This document shows, piece after piece, positions 1-8,845 of a DNA stretch of 64,000 nt. Made by a program: the position numbers and the translations under genes. The DNA lies in contig JAWLHK010000017.1 of the NCBI GenBank assembly GCA_041690355.1, positions 1 to 64,000 of the forward strand. The letters run 5' to 3'. Source of the DNA: JAWLHK01 sp041690355 [NCBI: bacterium]. GTDB lineage: Bacteria; J088; JAWLBW01. Below the pieces are notes generated by a model. That model ran no database searches. It was given only the letters and a program-made list of their open reading frames with translations, and was not told the DNA's origin. How positions within the stretch are numbered: the first letter of the stretch is position 1; each line of letters begins with the position of its first letter.

Positions 1-2
1 TC

Positions 3-440
3 GTCGACGTCTTCGGCGGCGTGGGTAATTTCGGGCTGCCCCTCGCCCGGCGGGGGAAAAAGGTGCTCGGCCTCGAGGGGAGCGCCGCCGCCGTCGCCGA
101 CGCCCGGGAGAATGCGCGCGCGCTCGCCCTGCAGGCGCGCTGGGAACGCGCCGACGAGGGGGCGATGGTCGAAGCCTGGCGGCGCGCGGGATGGCCGCCC
201 GAGAGCGAGCTTCTGCTCGATCCTCCACGGGGCGGCGCCCGCCGGTTTCTGCAATCCCTCGGGCGGCTCAAGCGTCTACCCGCAGCCGTGATCTACGTGA
301 GCTGCGAGCCATCGACGCTCGCGCGCGACGCCCGCGCCCTGGGCGCCCTCGGCTATACGCCCGATTCGGCCCGCGCCTTCGACATGTTCCCCCAGACCCA
401 TCACGTCGAGACGGTCGTCCGCTTCGTGCGGTCGGCGTAG
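3..440 (+). CDS. TrmA/RlmD-family RNA m5U methyltransferase, 3' part
   Basis: The frame is open from the window edge, so only the C-terminal 145 residues are seen. They are the catalytic SAM domain of the TrmA/RlmD/RumA family, which methylates C5 of a uridine in tRNA or 23S rRNA. Visible family motifs are the SAM-binding stretch DVFGGVGNFG, the DPPRGG motif, VSCEPSTLARD holding the nucleophilic cysteine, and a C-terminal FPQTHHVETV segment with the conserved glutamate. The N-terminal TRAM and iron-sulfur part that would separate RlmD from TrmA lies outside the window, so the exact target uridine cannot be named. The next gene is 95 bases downstream on the same strand. Confidence 0.9.
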   Translation, partial: VDVFGGVGNFGLPLARRGKKVLGLEGSAAAVADARENARALALQARWERADEGAMVEAWRRAGWPPESELLLDPPRGGARRFLQSLGRLKRLPAAVIYVSCEPSTLARDARALGALGYTPDSARAFDMFPQTHHVETVVRFVRSA

Positions 441-493
441 GACCCGCCGGACGTTTCGTGAAGCACGCGCGCCGCGGGGCGAGGCGGCTGTGA

Positions 494-523
494 TTGACAG
501 CCTGCAAGGAGATTGGGGAGAAT
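494..523 (+). promoter_or_regulatory. Candidate sigma-70 promoter for the beta-barrel gene
   Basis: A perfect -35 TTGACA (494-499) is followed after 18 bases by GAGAAT (518-523), a 4/6 match to the -10 consensus. Transcription would begin about 530, only a few bases before the chosen ATG at 535. The purine-rich AAGGAG at 506-511 lies inside the promoter spacer and too far from the ATG to act as its ribosome site. Confidence 0.4.
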
Positions 524-534
524 ATAGGGCCAAA

Positions 535-2208
535 ATGACCCGCTATTTTCTCGCTTTGCTCGGTTTGCTCTCCCTGGTTCCGTCGAGCGTTGCGGCTTCG
601 CAGTATGAGGCCACGCTGCTGGAGGAACGCAGCCTCCGTTACGAAAACGGTTTCGGGCTGCTCCAGGACGACTTCGACGCCTTTTACAGCGCGCGGCTGC
701 TGCCCGATCTGGGCGGCCGGCGCTTTCTGACGCACTACGCGGGCCTTTACGGCGACGGGTCGGTGCTTCTCGGCTATGGCTCGGGGGCGACCGACGCCCT
801 GTCCTGGTCGCTGCTGGCCGGCGGGATGGCGTCTTCGAGCGCCGATCTTACCGCGCGCAATGACATCCAGTCTCTCGACGGCAATGCGGGCCTTATCCGC
901 CGGTCGCTCGGGTCGCTTGACGTCGGGAGCATTCCGGCCGACAGCGCCGACGCGCGCGCGAGCCTCGGTCTCGGTCGTCGGCTGGGACGCACCATGCTCG
1001 GCCTTTCGCTATCGGCCGTCTGGCGGTCAGAGGGGGCCGATCGAGTGGCCAACCCCCCGTCGCTGTTCAGTTTCGAGGCGCCGCGCGGCGTCCCCGAACA
1101 GGAAACCCGGCGGATCGACGCCATCGACGGGAACGCGCAGCTGTCGCAGGCCGAACGCCTGGTCGACCCGCGCACCGAGACAGAGCGGTTGCGCCTCGGC
1201 GCGACACTTTCTTACGGAAGCGTCGCGCCCGAAGACGGCTGGGGTTGGAGTCTCGACCTGCTCGGCGGCTGGGAGAGCCTCTCGGATGAGCGTACGGTTT
1301 CGGCACGGACCGCAGGCGCCGAGAACGGAATGTCGCTGATCGAGACCTACGAAAGCGACGCACGGGTCGAAGGCTCGTCACCGTTCGCCGGCGCCGCGCT
1401 GACCTTCGTGCGCAACGCCGGCAGCCCGTACTGGATCGACATCGGCGGCGAGGCGGTTTTCGGCGCGCCCGTCGACGGCCGCTACGGCGAGACGCGGGGC
1501 CGGACGGTCACGGCGATTGAAGCCGGCGGCCTCTCGCGCGCGTTCGAGCGAACCGAGACCCGCCTTGACAGTCAGTCGGCGACGCTCGGCCGCCGCTACC
1601 GGGGCACGGCCGGTTTCAGGCGCTTTCACGCCGTCGACCCCCTGTTCGACTTCGGATGGGCCGTGCGCGCCAACTGGTTTTCAGCCGGCGACGAGGCCCG
1701 CTACGTCTCTGCCTTTCGCGTCGAGGAATCGTTCGATGAAGACGGCGACGGGCGCGTGGGGGGCGACGAGATGCGTTCGCTCGCCATCGGCCAGAGCGAA
1801 TCGAGTTACACGCTGGATTACCGGGAATGGTCGATCGACGTGCCGCTCGTGTTCGTCCTTCGCGACCGGGTCGATTCGCCGCTGGAGTGGCGCCTGGGTT
1901 CGCAGTTCCGCTACGTCAACGCAAGTCTCGACGAGGCCCAGCGGCTCGATCGCCTGACCGTCCCCTCGGGCTCGCGTTTCGAAGGTGACGCGGCGACCCC
2001 CATCCGCTACGCCGACATGACGTTGCCTGCCGGCGCGGCCCGGCTTGCCGATCGTTCGGAACTCAGCGTCGACCTGCGGGCCGGTGTCGGGTACTGGATC
2101 ACCGGCGCCGTGAAAGTCGATCTTCTGTTTTCCTTTGTCCCCGAACCCGGCCGCTTCGTCGACCTCGAGAGCCCCGACTTCGGCTTGACCGCCCTGGTTG
2201 CCTTCTGA
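535..2208 (+). CDS. Putative outer-membrane beta-barrel protein with EF-hand-like loop
   Basis: A secreted protein of 557 residues that I do not recognise as a named family. ATG 535 is chosen over the GTG at 490 because it gives a clean signal peptide (MTRYFLALLGLLSLVPSSVAA). The mature part alternates polar and aromatic residues in many short strands separated by acidic or glycine turns and ends in a hydrophobic strand with terminal phenylalanine (FGLTALVAF), as expected of an outer-membrane barrel. Around residues 402-413 there is a perfect EF-hand-type calcium loop, DEDGDGRVGGDE. Its stop overlaps the start of the next gene, a lipoprotein, by one base (TGATG), so the two are translationally coupled and may form an envelope pair. 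The barrel assignment is inferred from pattern only. Confidence 0.7.
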   Translation: MTRYFLALLGLLSLVPSSVAASQYEATLLEERSLRYENGFGLLQDDFDAFYSARLLPDLGGRRFLTHYAGLYGDGSVLLGYGSGATDALSWSLLAGGMASSSADLTARNDIQSLDGNAGLIRRSLGSLDVGSIPADSADARASLGLGRRLGRTMLGLSLSAVWRSEGADRVANPPSLFSFEAPRGVPEQETRRIDAIDGNAQLSQAERLVDPRTETERLRLGATLSYGSVAPEDGWGWSLDLLGGWESLSDERTVSARTAGAENGMSLIETYESDARVEGSSPFAGAALTFVRNAGSPYWIDIGGEAVFGAPVDGRYGETRGRTVTAIEAGGLSRAFERTETRLDSQSATLGRRYRGTAGFRRFHAVDPLFDFGWAVRANWFSAGDEARYVSAFRVEESFDEDGDGRVGGDEMRSLAIGQSESSYTLDYREWSIDVPLVFVLRDRVDSPLEWRLGSQFRYVNASLDEAQRLDRLTVPSGSRFEGDAATPIRYADMTLPAGAARLADRSELSVDLRAGVGYWITGAVKVDLLFSFVPEPGRFVDLESPDFGLTALVAF

Positions 2209-4484
2209 TGAGCCTGCGCAGCGCGACATGGATGGCGGTGGTCCTGGCGGCGCTCGGGTCGGGTGCCTGCAGCGGCGACGCACGCCTGCCCGTACCGCCG
2301 GGCGGCACGGTGCTTTCGGGCGAGCGGGAGGGCCTGGTCTCGGTCGTCGACCTGCGGCGCGACGATGCCTGCCCCGGCACGCGCGTCACGTTTACGATGC
2401 GCTTTTCGCGCCCCATGCGCCGGGGGCCGGTGGAGGGGTCGCTTTTTGCGGCCCAGATCGTTGGCGACGCCCTGGGCGGCCGCATTCCGCTCAGCGAGAG
2501 CCGGGTCGCGCCCGTGCCCGAAGTGAGCCGGTGGGAGGACGGCAACCGGCAGTATGTGTTTTCCCTCGATCTCGAGGATGACCGCCAGTACGTCATTGTC
2601 CTTCCCGCCTCGGTCACCGATCAGACCGGAAAAGCCCTCGACGGGCGGGTGGGCTCCGATACCGACGGTGACGGCGTACGCGACCTCGCCGACGACGCGG
2701 GTCAGATGGCGCGCGCCGACGACGATTACGTCGTGCTCCCGGCCGACTTTCACTCCCTTCCGTTTTTTGCCTGCACAGACGACCGGGCACCCTCGGTGTG
2801 GATCGTGCCCCTGAACCATTCGCGGCCGCGCGTGCTGGCGTTCGAAGGTCTGCTTGCCGATCGGTTCGATCCGCCGCGCTATCTTCCGGACAACGGTTTG
2901 TTTCCCTTCGCCGTAGAAGACGGGGCTTACGTGGTCGAAGAACCCATGCCCACGACGGGGGTGCTGCGCCTGCGGATTGCTTCGCCGAATACCGGGCCGA
3001 CGCTCGGGTTTGCGCATCGTCCGGCTCCGTCGGCGCACGGCCCGATTCCGCTGCTGCCGTCGACCCTCGGCCTCGCCGTCGCCGACAACAACGGCTCGAG
3101 CCTCGAGCCGCGGGTCTATCTGGACAATCGGCTTCAAGTGCCGTCGCCGCTGGTGGGGACCATCGACAGCGTTTCTGAAACGGGGTTCGGCTCGCCGGCG
3201 CTCGCCGGCATCCCCGATGGCGCGCTGGCCGGTTCGAACGTGGTTTTTCGCTCGCCGGCGGGCTACGTGTATTCGTTCGCCGTGACCGGCAACGTGGCCA
3301 GCCCGCCGCGGCTCTGGATTGACCCGCTGTACTGGAGCGACGAGCACGTCATCGTGCGGACCGAGAATCAGGATGCGCTGTTTTTTCCGGGCGGCGCCTT
3401 CCGCGCCAACGAAATCGCCGGTTTCCGGGTGCTTTCGGAGAACCCGGTCGACCCGCCGCTGGTCGCCCAGAGCAACGGCGCGAAGGAGGTGCCGGTCGTC
3501 GGCGGCCGCTTCAGCATCGCCTGCGCGAAAGCGCGCGCCACGAGCGGAGGCTGCCGATACGACGTGCTCGCCGACCTGACGACGCTCGAGCTGCAGGGGC
3601 TCGCATTCGAGATCGCGCCGGACTACCTCTACGTGAAGACCGACGGGCTTCTGAACCAGCAGATCTACGAGCTGCAGCTGAACCCGGAGCCCGAGGCGAT
3701 GACCGACTGGATGGGCTCGCCGTTCGTCGACGGCAGGGCCGACGGAAACGAGCGACTCGCCGAGCCCGAAGATACCTGGGCGGTGCGGTTTCCGACCGGC
3801 GACTTCCGCACGATGCCCATCCCGCCTTCGCTGCAGATCAATGACGGCCGGTGGTACAGCCCGTTTCCCGAGGGGTCACAGCCGGGCGCCACGGTGTCCT
3901 TCGGCAGCTTCGGCCCCTACACGTATCTCGCCAACGGCATGCTGGGGCGCTACGTCGCGGCGTGCGACGGCAGCCGTGCCGTTCCGACGCTGACCGAGCT
4001 GGCGATGACGTTCGTGACGCCGAACGGAAAACCGCAGCAGATCGGGCCCGATGACCTGCTCACGACGGGCATCGTCTCTGCGGAAACGATTGTCGGCTAT
4101 CGACTCGCCGAGGGCGCTCCGATCGGAATCGGTCTGCAGGTCACGGCCGTCACGGTGCAGACCGACGTCTATCAAGGCGGGATGCTCATCGAGCGGCATC
4201 CCGCGACCTTGGCGCGCATCATCCCGCCCGACTCGGGCGCACAGCGGCGGCTCGCGGGGACCGATGGACTGTGCGGCACAGCCGACGACCACACCGTTAC
4301 AGGCACCCGCCCCTGGACGGCCGGCGATCGGATTCTCCTCTCGCACCTCATCAGCCATCCGCGCGGCGACCGCAACACGCTCGACGGCAACTTCGACGGC
4401 ATCGCCTCGCCGGGTACCCTCGATGACGTCATCTTCGTCTACGAACCGGCTGCGCCCGAGATTTTCCGCCGCGGAACCCGCTGA
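2208..4484 (+). CDS. Large lipoprotein with Ig-like N-terminus, function unknown
   Basis: A 758-residue exported lipoprotein: the N-terminus is a hydrophobic signal ending in the lipobox LGSGAC, so Cys21 would be lipidated. After it comes a segment resembling the bacterial Ig-like Big_5/SbsA type (TFTMRFSRPMRRG near residue 65). A calcium-loop-like repeat, DTDGDGVRDLADD, lies near residue 150, recalling thrombospondin type 3 and the EF-hand loop in the upstream gene. The remainder is beta-rich with no catalytic motif that I can see. The one-base overlap with the upstream barrel gene argues for co-synthesis and possibly a complex at the outer membrane. There is no clear terminator in the 68 bases after the stop. 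Confidence 0.75.
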   Translation: MSLRSATWMAVVLAALGSGACSGDARLPVPPGGTVLSGEREGLVSVVDLRRDDACPGTRVTFTMRFSRPMRRGPVEGSLFAAQIVGDALGGRIPLSESRVAPVPEVSRWEDGNRQYVFSLDLEDDRQYVIVLPASVTDQTGKALDGRVGSDTDGDGVRDLADDAGQMARADDDYVVLPADFHSLPFFACTDDRAPSVWIVPLNHSRPRVLAFEGLLADRFDPPRYLPDNGLFPFAVEDGAYVVEEPMPTTGVLRLRIASPNTGPTLGFAHRPAPSAHGPIPLLPSTLGLAVADNNGSSLEPRVYLDNRLQVPSPLVGTIDSVSETGFGSPALAGIPDGALAGSNVVFRSPAGYVYSFAVTGNVASPPRLWIDPLYWSDEHVIVRTENQDALFFPGGAFRANEIAGFRVLSENPVDPPLVAQSNGAKEVPVVGGRFSIACAKARATSGGCRYDVLADLTTLELQGLAFEIAPDYLYVKTDGLLNQQIYELQLNPEPEAMTDWMGSPFVDGRADGNERLAEPEDTWAVRFPTGDFRTMPIPPSLQINDGRWYSPFPEGSQPGATVSFGSFGPYTYLANGMLGRYVAACDGSRAVPTLTELAMTFVTPNGKPQQIGPDDLLTTGIVSAETIVGYRLAEGAPIGIGLQVTAVTVQTDVYQGGMLIERHPATLARIIPPDSGAQRRLAGTDGLCGTADDHTVTGTRPWTAGDRILLSHLISHPRGDRNTLDGNFDGIASPGTLDDVIFVYEPAAPEIFRRGTR

Positions 4485-4552
4485 ACGCTCCGCCCGCCGG
4501 GGCCCATCGTAGCTTGCGTGCAGTCCCTTCGGATCGCTAGCATGGCTTGCGT

Positions 4553-5194
4553 ATGGAAGTTTTTCGCGGTCCTCTCGGCGTCTACCCCATTGCCCGTGAC
4601 GGGCGTCCGGCCTTTCGGCCCCGGCGGGGTTACCGGCTCACCATTTTCCGCGACAGCGGCTCGCCCTGCTTCTTCGAGATCCTGCTGCCGGTGCTCGAAA
4701 TTTTTGATGTTTTCCGCAGTCTGAGCGATCTGCTTCCCGAGATGGTGTATCCCATTCTCGAGCGCCCGCCGGAACCGGAAGAAGATCTGCCTCCGTGGCC
4801 GCACGGCCGCTTCGCGTCGCTGGGCAGCTACATGCCTCGCCGCCTCGTGCTGCCGCGTTTTCTCGAGCACGCCTTTCAGATTCAGAATGACGGGATGCTG
4901 GGGGCGGGCATGGCCGGCCGTACCGATGAGGACGCCTTTCGTGAGGTCTTTCTCGACGAGCACAAAACGCTCCGGTTCATCACCGAATCGCCCGACGAAG
5001 TTCACAGACTGCTCGACGAACACGGCGTCCCCTACGACGAGGACCTCGTGCTCGTCTCCGAACGTCCCCACGCGCATAAATCGCTGGTGGCGCTCGACGA
5101 GCTTCGCGACCTGTTCGCCGAGCCCGAGCTCGCCTACGACAGCATCTTCAACCGCATCGCCCGCGAACTCGGCCTGCCGCGCCGATACCCCTGA
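4553..5194 (+). CDS. Hypothetical protein, 213 residues
   Basis: I do not recognise this family. The frame is also open from a TTG at 4547, but ATG 4553 is the simpler start. A TAGCAT hexamer (4538-4543) ends nine bases before this ATG, so the transcript may have almost no leader. The product is soluble-looking, without signal peptide or membrane segment, and acidic in its middle (PPEPEEDLPPWP). It has many prolines and short helical stretches near the C-terminus (HKSLVALDELRDLF). It lies between the lipoprotein gene and a SAM methyltransferase on the same strand. The codon use matches its neighbours and supports a real gene. Confidence 0.6.
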   Translation: MEVFRGPLGVYPIARDGRPAFRPRRGYRLTIFRDSGSPCFFEILLPVLEIFDVFRSLSDLLPEMVYPILERPPEPEEDLPPWPHGRFASLGSYMPRRLVLPRFLEHAFQIQNDGMLGAGMAGRTDEDAFREVFLDEHKTLRFITESPDEVHRLLDEHGVPYDEDLVLVSERPHAHKSLVALDELRDLFAEPELAYDSIFNRIARELGLPRRYP

Positions 5195-5208
5195 GCGCGG
5201 CCGTCGGC

Positions 5209-5214
5209 TACAAT
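5209..5214 (+). promoter_or_regulatory. -10 element giving a leaderless methyltransferase mRNA
   Basis: TACAAT at 5209-5214 is followed by seven bases and then ATG 5222. Transcription starting at the usual distance from a -10 would begin at or next to the ATG. No Shine-Dalgarno sequence lies upstream of either candidate ATG (5213, which overlaps the hexamer, or 5222). The -35 region is weak. Confidence 0.45.
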
Positions 5215-5221
5215 GGTCCCC

Positions 5222-6235
5222 ATGTTGCGCGTGCAGGATTTCGTTTGCCCGCAGTGCCAGGCTGAACTCCGCGACGACGGCGCTTCGCTCGCCTGTACGG
5301 CCTGCGCCGCCGTCTACCCCGTACGTTACGGAATTCCGGACTTCAGGCCGGGCAGCGATCTCTCCATCTACTACGATGACGCCGCCGAGGCCGCCGAGCT
5401 GGCCGCGCGGGCCGAGTCGCTCGATTACGAGGCGCTCGAGACGCTGGCGTTCGGAAAGGCCGACACCTTTCAGCGCGCTTATCGCCGCGCGGCCGAAGCG
5501 CGGGGCGAAGACAACTGGGCCGAGGCCGAGCGACTGGCGGGCGGCGCCCCCACACCCGCCCTCGGGAGCGCGCTCGACATCGGCTGCGGCCCGGGGGGCA
5601 ATCTCGTTACCCTGGCCCGGCGCTTCGATCACGCCTACGGCGTCGACGTGAACTTCAAACTGCTCATCCTGGCCCGCAAGCGCCTGATGGACCGCGGGCT
5701 CGCCGACAAGGCGACGGTCATCGCGGCCAGCGCCGTGCAGCTCCCCTTTCGCACCGGACGCTTCGACTTCGTGACCGCCATGAACGTCATCGAGCACGTC
5801 GAGGATCAGCGCGGCATGGTCGCCGACGTGCATCGCGTGCTCGCCCGGGGCGGGCGGTTCTTCTTTGATTCTCCCAACCGCTTCACGCTGCTCCCCGAGC
5901 CGCACGTCAAGATCTGGGGCGTCGGTTTCGTCCCGCGGGCCTGGGCCGACGGCTACGTGAAGTGGATGGGGGGGTCGGGATATCAGGGCAAGCGCCTGCT
6001 TTCGCTCGTGGAGATGCGCCGCATGATGCGCCGCCATTACGGCAAGGGCTACGTGGTCGGCATCCCGTCGTTCGAGGAGCGCACTTACTTTCCGGAGGGG
6101 AAGTTGAAGAAGCTCGCGCGGCAGGCCTACAACGGCGCGTTCCGCAGGACTCCGCTCGTGCGCACCGCGCTTTTTCCCTTCGTCCCGACCTACCACGTGC
6201 TCGCGACCAAGCCGGGGGACCCGGTCCCTTCCTGA
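5222..6235 (+). CDS. Class I SAM methyltransferase with N-terminal zinc-ribbon (Trm112-like)
   Basis: The 337-residue product opens with a Trm112-like zinc ribbon (FVCPQCQAEL then LACTACAAVYPVRYGIPDF), which in this family precedes a methyltransferase domain. The Rossmann SAM-binding motif is LDIGCGPGGNL near residue 115, followed by the acidic YGVDVN and the motif IV-like FDFVTAMNVIEHVED. Fold and cofactor are secure. The substrate is not: similar proteins are annotated as ubiquinone/menaquinone-type or unspecified methyltransferases. ATG 5222 is preferred over 5213 because the latter overlaps the -10 hexamer. The gene converges with the minus-strand reductase, whose stop is only five bases away. 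Confidence 0.85.
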   Translation: MLRVQDFVCPQCQAELRDDGASLACTACAAVYPVRYGIPDFRPGSDLSIYYDDAAEAAELAARAESLDYEALETLAFGKADTFQRAYRRAAEARGEDNWAEAERLAGGAPTPALGSALDIGCGPGGNLVTLARRFDHAYGVDVNFKLLILARKRLMDRGLADKATVIAASAVQLPFRTGRFDFVTAMNVIEHVEDQRGMVADVHRVLARGGRFFFDSPNRFTLLPEPHVKIWGVGFVPRAWADGYVKWMGGSGYQGKRLLSLVEMRRMMRRHYGKGYVVGIPSFEERTYFPEGKLKKLARQAYNGAFRRTPLVRTALFPFVPTYHVLATKPGDPVPS

Positions 6236-6240
6236 GCGCG

Positions 6241-7311
6241 TCAGCGCTCGTGAAGGACGACGCGCTGGGAGCGGAGTTCCCGGAAAAAACGGTCGGGGTC
6301 GAGCACCTGCGCCGGCGCAAGCACGCCCCCGGGGCCCTTGTACTCCAGCAGACGCGCGGCCGTGTAGGCCTGAATCCAGGCCGTGATGCCGTAGATGTCG
6401 CGGCCGGTGACCACCGCCTGCGCCCGCCGCGCGCCGCGCCGCACGCGCACCGATATGGTGTAGGTAGTCTCCTGCCGGTGCTCTTCGCCCGGGCCCGACC
6501 GGCGCCGCGAGAGGCGCTTTTCGATCATGGGTTCGAATTGCCTGGCAAGCGGCGCGAGTACCGGCGCGAGTGACATGATGGCCGGCGCGGCGACGGAGGG
6601 AACGGCCATGAAAGTCTTTACCGCGGGGGTCTTCACGTGGAGGGGGATGGTCGCCAGCTCGCCCGAAGGAAAGGTGACGGCGGTCATCCGCCGGCCCAGC
6701 ATGGGGATGGGAATCAGGCGCAGATCGCGCGCAAACCGCTCGGGCATCCATCGGCCGTTGCGATAGGCCAGGCCGCCCTGCATGGTGACGCCGAGCGCCG
6801 AACGCATGGTTCCGACGGAGGTACGGAGGTTCTCGAGCGCATACAGAACCTCGACTTCGTCGGCGGGCATCTCATCGGCGAGAAGCGACGCGGCGCAGTC
6901 GGCCAGGGCCACCTCGTAGGCCGCGGCCGGAACCACGGCCACGCCGGCGCGCCGCGCAGACGAATCGTAACGTTCGTGGATGCGCAGCATGAAAGGCGCC
7001 TCGCCGGTCGTGTCGGCGTAGTGAACGCCGGCCTCGATGGCGGCGGCGACCATGGGCTCGCCGAAGAGTTCGAAAGGCCCCGCGCAGTTGAGCACGACGC
7101 GCCGCCCCCGCAGGGCCTCGAGGAGGGAATCGGGCCGCTCGAGGTCGGCGACCGCGACCGTCGGCCGCCAGGGAAGCCGGCGCGCCAGATCATCGAGTTT
7201 GCGCCGGTCTCTGCCGGCGATCGTAAAGGGGAGGCCGCGGTGGCAGAGGGCTCCGGCCACCAGTTGACCGGTATACCCCGTTGCGCCGTAGAGAAGGATC
7301 GGTTCAGGCAT
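6241..7311 (-). CDS. Saccharopine dehydrogenase-like NADP-binding oxidoreductase
   Basis: This 356-residue protein begins with an N-terminal nucleotide-binding Rossmann fold: ILLYGATGYTGQLVAGAL with a GxTGYTG variant of the glycine motif. This is typical of saccharopine dehydrogenase-like reductases and trans-acting enoyl reductases. The middle keeps the family pattern VVLNCAGPFELFGEPMVAAAIEAGVHYADTTGE (given here only as a guide to residues 70-105). Lysine synthesis is unlikely because the saccharopine-specific C-terminal domain is not evident. Lipid or polyketide reduction is the usual alternative. A TGG-TATGAT extended -10 (7347-7342) lies 30 bases before the start, so it may have its own promoter although it follows the M23 operon on the same strand. 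Confidence 0.8.
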   Translation of the reverse strand: MPEPILLYGATGYTGQLVAGALCHRGLPFTIAGRDRRKLDDLARRLPWRPTVAVADLERPDSLLEALRGRRVVLNCAGPFELFGEPMVAAAIEAGVHYADTTGEAPFMLRIHERYDSSARRAGVAVVPAAAYEVALADCAASLLADEMPADEVEVLYALENLRTSVGTMRSALGVTMQGGLAYRNGRWMPERFARDLRLIPIPMLGRRMTAVTFPSGELATIPLHVKTPAVKTFMAVPSVAAPAIMSLAPVLAPLARQFEPMIEKRLSRRRSGPGEEHRQETTYTISVRVRRGARRAQAVVTGRDIYGITAWIQAYTAARLLEYKGPGGVLAPAQVLDPDRFFRELRSQRVVLHER

Positions 7312-7341
7312 GACCAGATGACGTCGAAGGTGAAAGTGGTG

Positions 7342-7350
7342 ATCATACCA
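7342..7350 (-). promoter_or_regulatory. Extended -10 promoter of the saccharopine dehydrogenase-like gene
   Basis: On the minus strand TGGTATGAT combines the extended TGn with a 5/6 -10 hexamer (TATGAT, 7347-7342). The expected start of transcription is about 7335, giving a leader of roughly 24 bases before ATG 7311. A TTGCCG lies upstream but with a 20-base spacer, so the extended -10 probably carries recognition. Confidence 0.45.
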
Positions 7351-7393
7351 CCGACGGACCCGGCCGGCGGCAAATTCTACCCTTCCAATCCGG

Positions 7394-8845
7394 TCAGCGC
7401 GATGCCGCGGCGGGCACCAGTCCGGCGGGGCGGGCGTCCTGCAGGCGGGCAGCTTCGCCGAACCAGCGGTCGCGCTCGGTCTTGAACTGCGTCAGGTACT
7501 TGCGGGGAACCGGATCGCCGGCCGGCAGCTTCACGCTCGCCGGGTTCACCGCACGGCCGTTGACCTTCATGCCGAAGTGCAGATGCGGCCCCGTCGAGCG
7601 GCCCGTCGTGCCGACCTTGCCGATGACCTGTTTCTGGCGCACGCGGGCACCGCGCTTGATGCCGGGGGCGATGCGCGACAGGTGGCTGTAGCTGGTCTCG
7701 TAGCCGTTGCGGTGCTTGATCTTGACCGCCTTGCCCGACGGCCCCATCCAGCCGGCGGCAATGACCACGCCGTCGGCGACCGACCAGATCGGCGTTCCGG
7801 TGGGGGCCGCATAGTCGACGCCGAGGTGCGGCTTGCGCTTCTTGAGCACCGGGTGAAAGCGGCTGTAGGTGAACCCCGAGGTGATCGCCGAAAAGCGCAG
7901 GGGCGTCTTGAGAAATGCCCGCCGGAGGCTGCGGCCCTCTTCGTCGAAGTATCCCGAAAATCCGTCGGGGGCCTCGAAGTAGGTGGCGGTCATCATCTCG
8001 CCGGCATTCTCGTAGGACGCCGTATAGATGCGCCCGTATCCGCGGAAGACATCTTTGTCGTAGAGCTTCTCGACCACCATCGTAAAGCGATCTCCCTTGC
8101 GCGTGGCCACCGAGAAGTCGACGGCCCAGGCGAAGATCTCGACGAAGGTCATGATGAGCTCGGCCTGCTCGCCGGCTGCCGCGACCGCTTCGAACAGCGT
8201 GCTTTCGACGACGCCGTTCACGAAGGCGAGCCGCCGTTCGAACTCCCGCTCGCGCCGCAGCGGCGTCCACTTGCCGTCGCTGACGAGAATCGAGTAGATC
8301 TCGCTGAAGCCGCGCTCATAGTTGAATTCGAGCAGCTCGCCGCCATCGGTCATGAGAATTTCGAAGCGATCCTGCGGCCGGATGCGGCGGTAATCCAACG
8401 TTCCGCGCAGGGTGCGGATGATGCGGCTGACGGTGTCTGCGGGTACGCCGGCCGAGTCGAGAGCGGTGCCGAAGGTATCGCCGGAATTGACCGTGCCGCT
8501 CAGGCGCAGAAAAGGCTCGGGCGGTCCCCAGAGCTCAGGCTGCTCGGGTTCGAGTTCGGGCGATTCGTGGGCGGCGAGCTCCTCGTCGCCCACCGCGTCA
8601 TCGGCCAGCGGCTCCATGTCTTCGGGGGGGAGCGTTTCGGGCTCGTCGGTCACGGCGGCCTGAATCTCCGGCCCGGTGGCCGTATCAGGGGCGTCTTCGC
8701 CGGTGTTGCGGCTGAGTGAGACGATGACGACGATCGAGGCGACGGCGGCCAGAAGGCCGAGTACGAGCACGGCCAGACGCCGGCGGGCCCGCTGCCTGCG
8801 CAGTTCCTGCTGGGGACGGAGGTACGAAGGGGTGCGCCGGTTCAC
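7394..8845 (-). CDS. M23-family (LytM) peptidoglycan endopeptidase, membrane anchored
   Basis: A 483-residue envelope protein. Residues 25-45 form a single membrane anchor (LAVLVLGLLAAVASIVVIVSL), followed by an acidic, proline-rich linker and an OapA/LysM-like region near residues 115-180. The C-terminal LytM domain has the zinc ligands: HLGVDYAAP (H and D of HxxxD) and HLHFG, plus the YSHLSR histidine. All three metal ligands are intact, so it should be an active periplasmic endopeptidase of the MepM type, cutting peptidoglycan cross-links during growth. It is the last gene of a three-gene minus-strand operon. Its ATG overlaps the previous stop by four bases (8842-8845). Confidence 0.92.
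   Translation of the reverse strand: MNRRTPSYLRPQQELRRQRARRRLAVLVLGLLAAVASIVVIVSLSRNTGEDAPDTATGPEIQAAVTDEPETLPPEDMEPLADDAVGDEELAAHESPELEPEQPELWGPPEPFLRLSGTVNSGDTFGTALDSAGVPADTVSRIIRTLRGTLDYRRIRPQDRFEILMTDGGELLEFNYERGFSEIYSILVSDGKWTPLRREREFERRLAFVNGVVESTLFEAVAAAGEQAELIMTFVEIFAWAVDFSVATRKGDRFTMVVEKLYDKDVFRGYGRIYTASYENAGEMMTATYFEAPDGFSGYFDEEGRSLRRAFLKTPLRFSAITSGFTYSRFHPVLKKRKPHLGVDYAAPTGTPIWSVADGVVIAAGWMGPSGKAVKIKHRNGYETSYSHLSRIAPGIKRGARVRQKQVIGKVGTTGRSTGPHLHFGMKVNGRAVNPASVKLPAGDPVPRKYLTQFKTERDRWFGEAARLQDARPAGLVPAAASR

Noticed and set aside
4439-6751. A 770-codon minus-strand open frame
   Set aside because: It is antisense to two well-supported plus-strand genes and part of the saccharopine dehydrogenase-like gene in another frame; the translation is low-complexity Arg/Ala/Gly.
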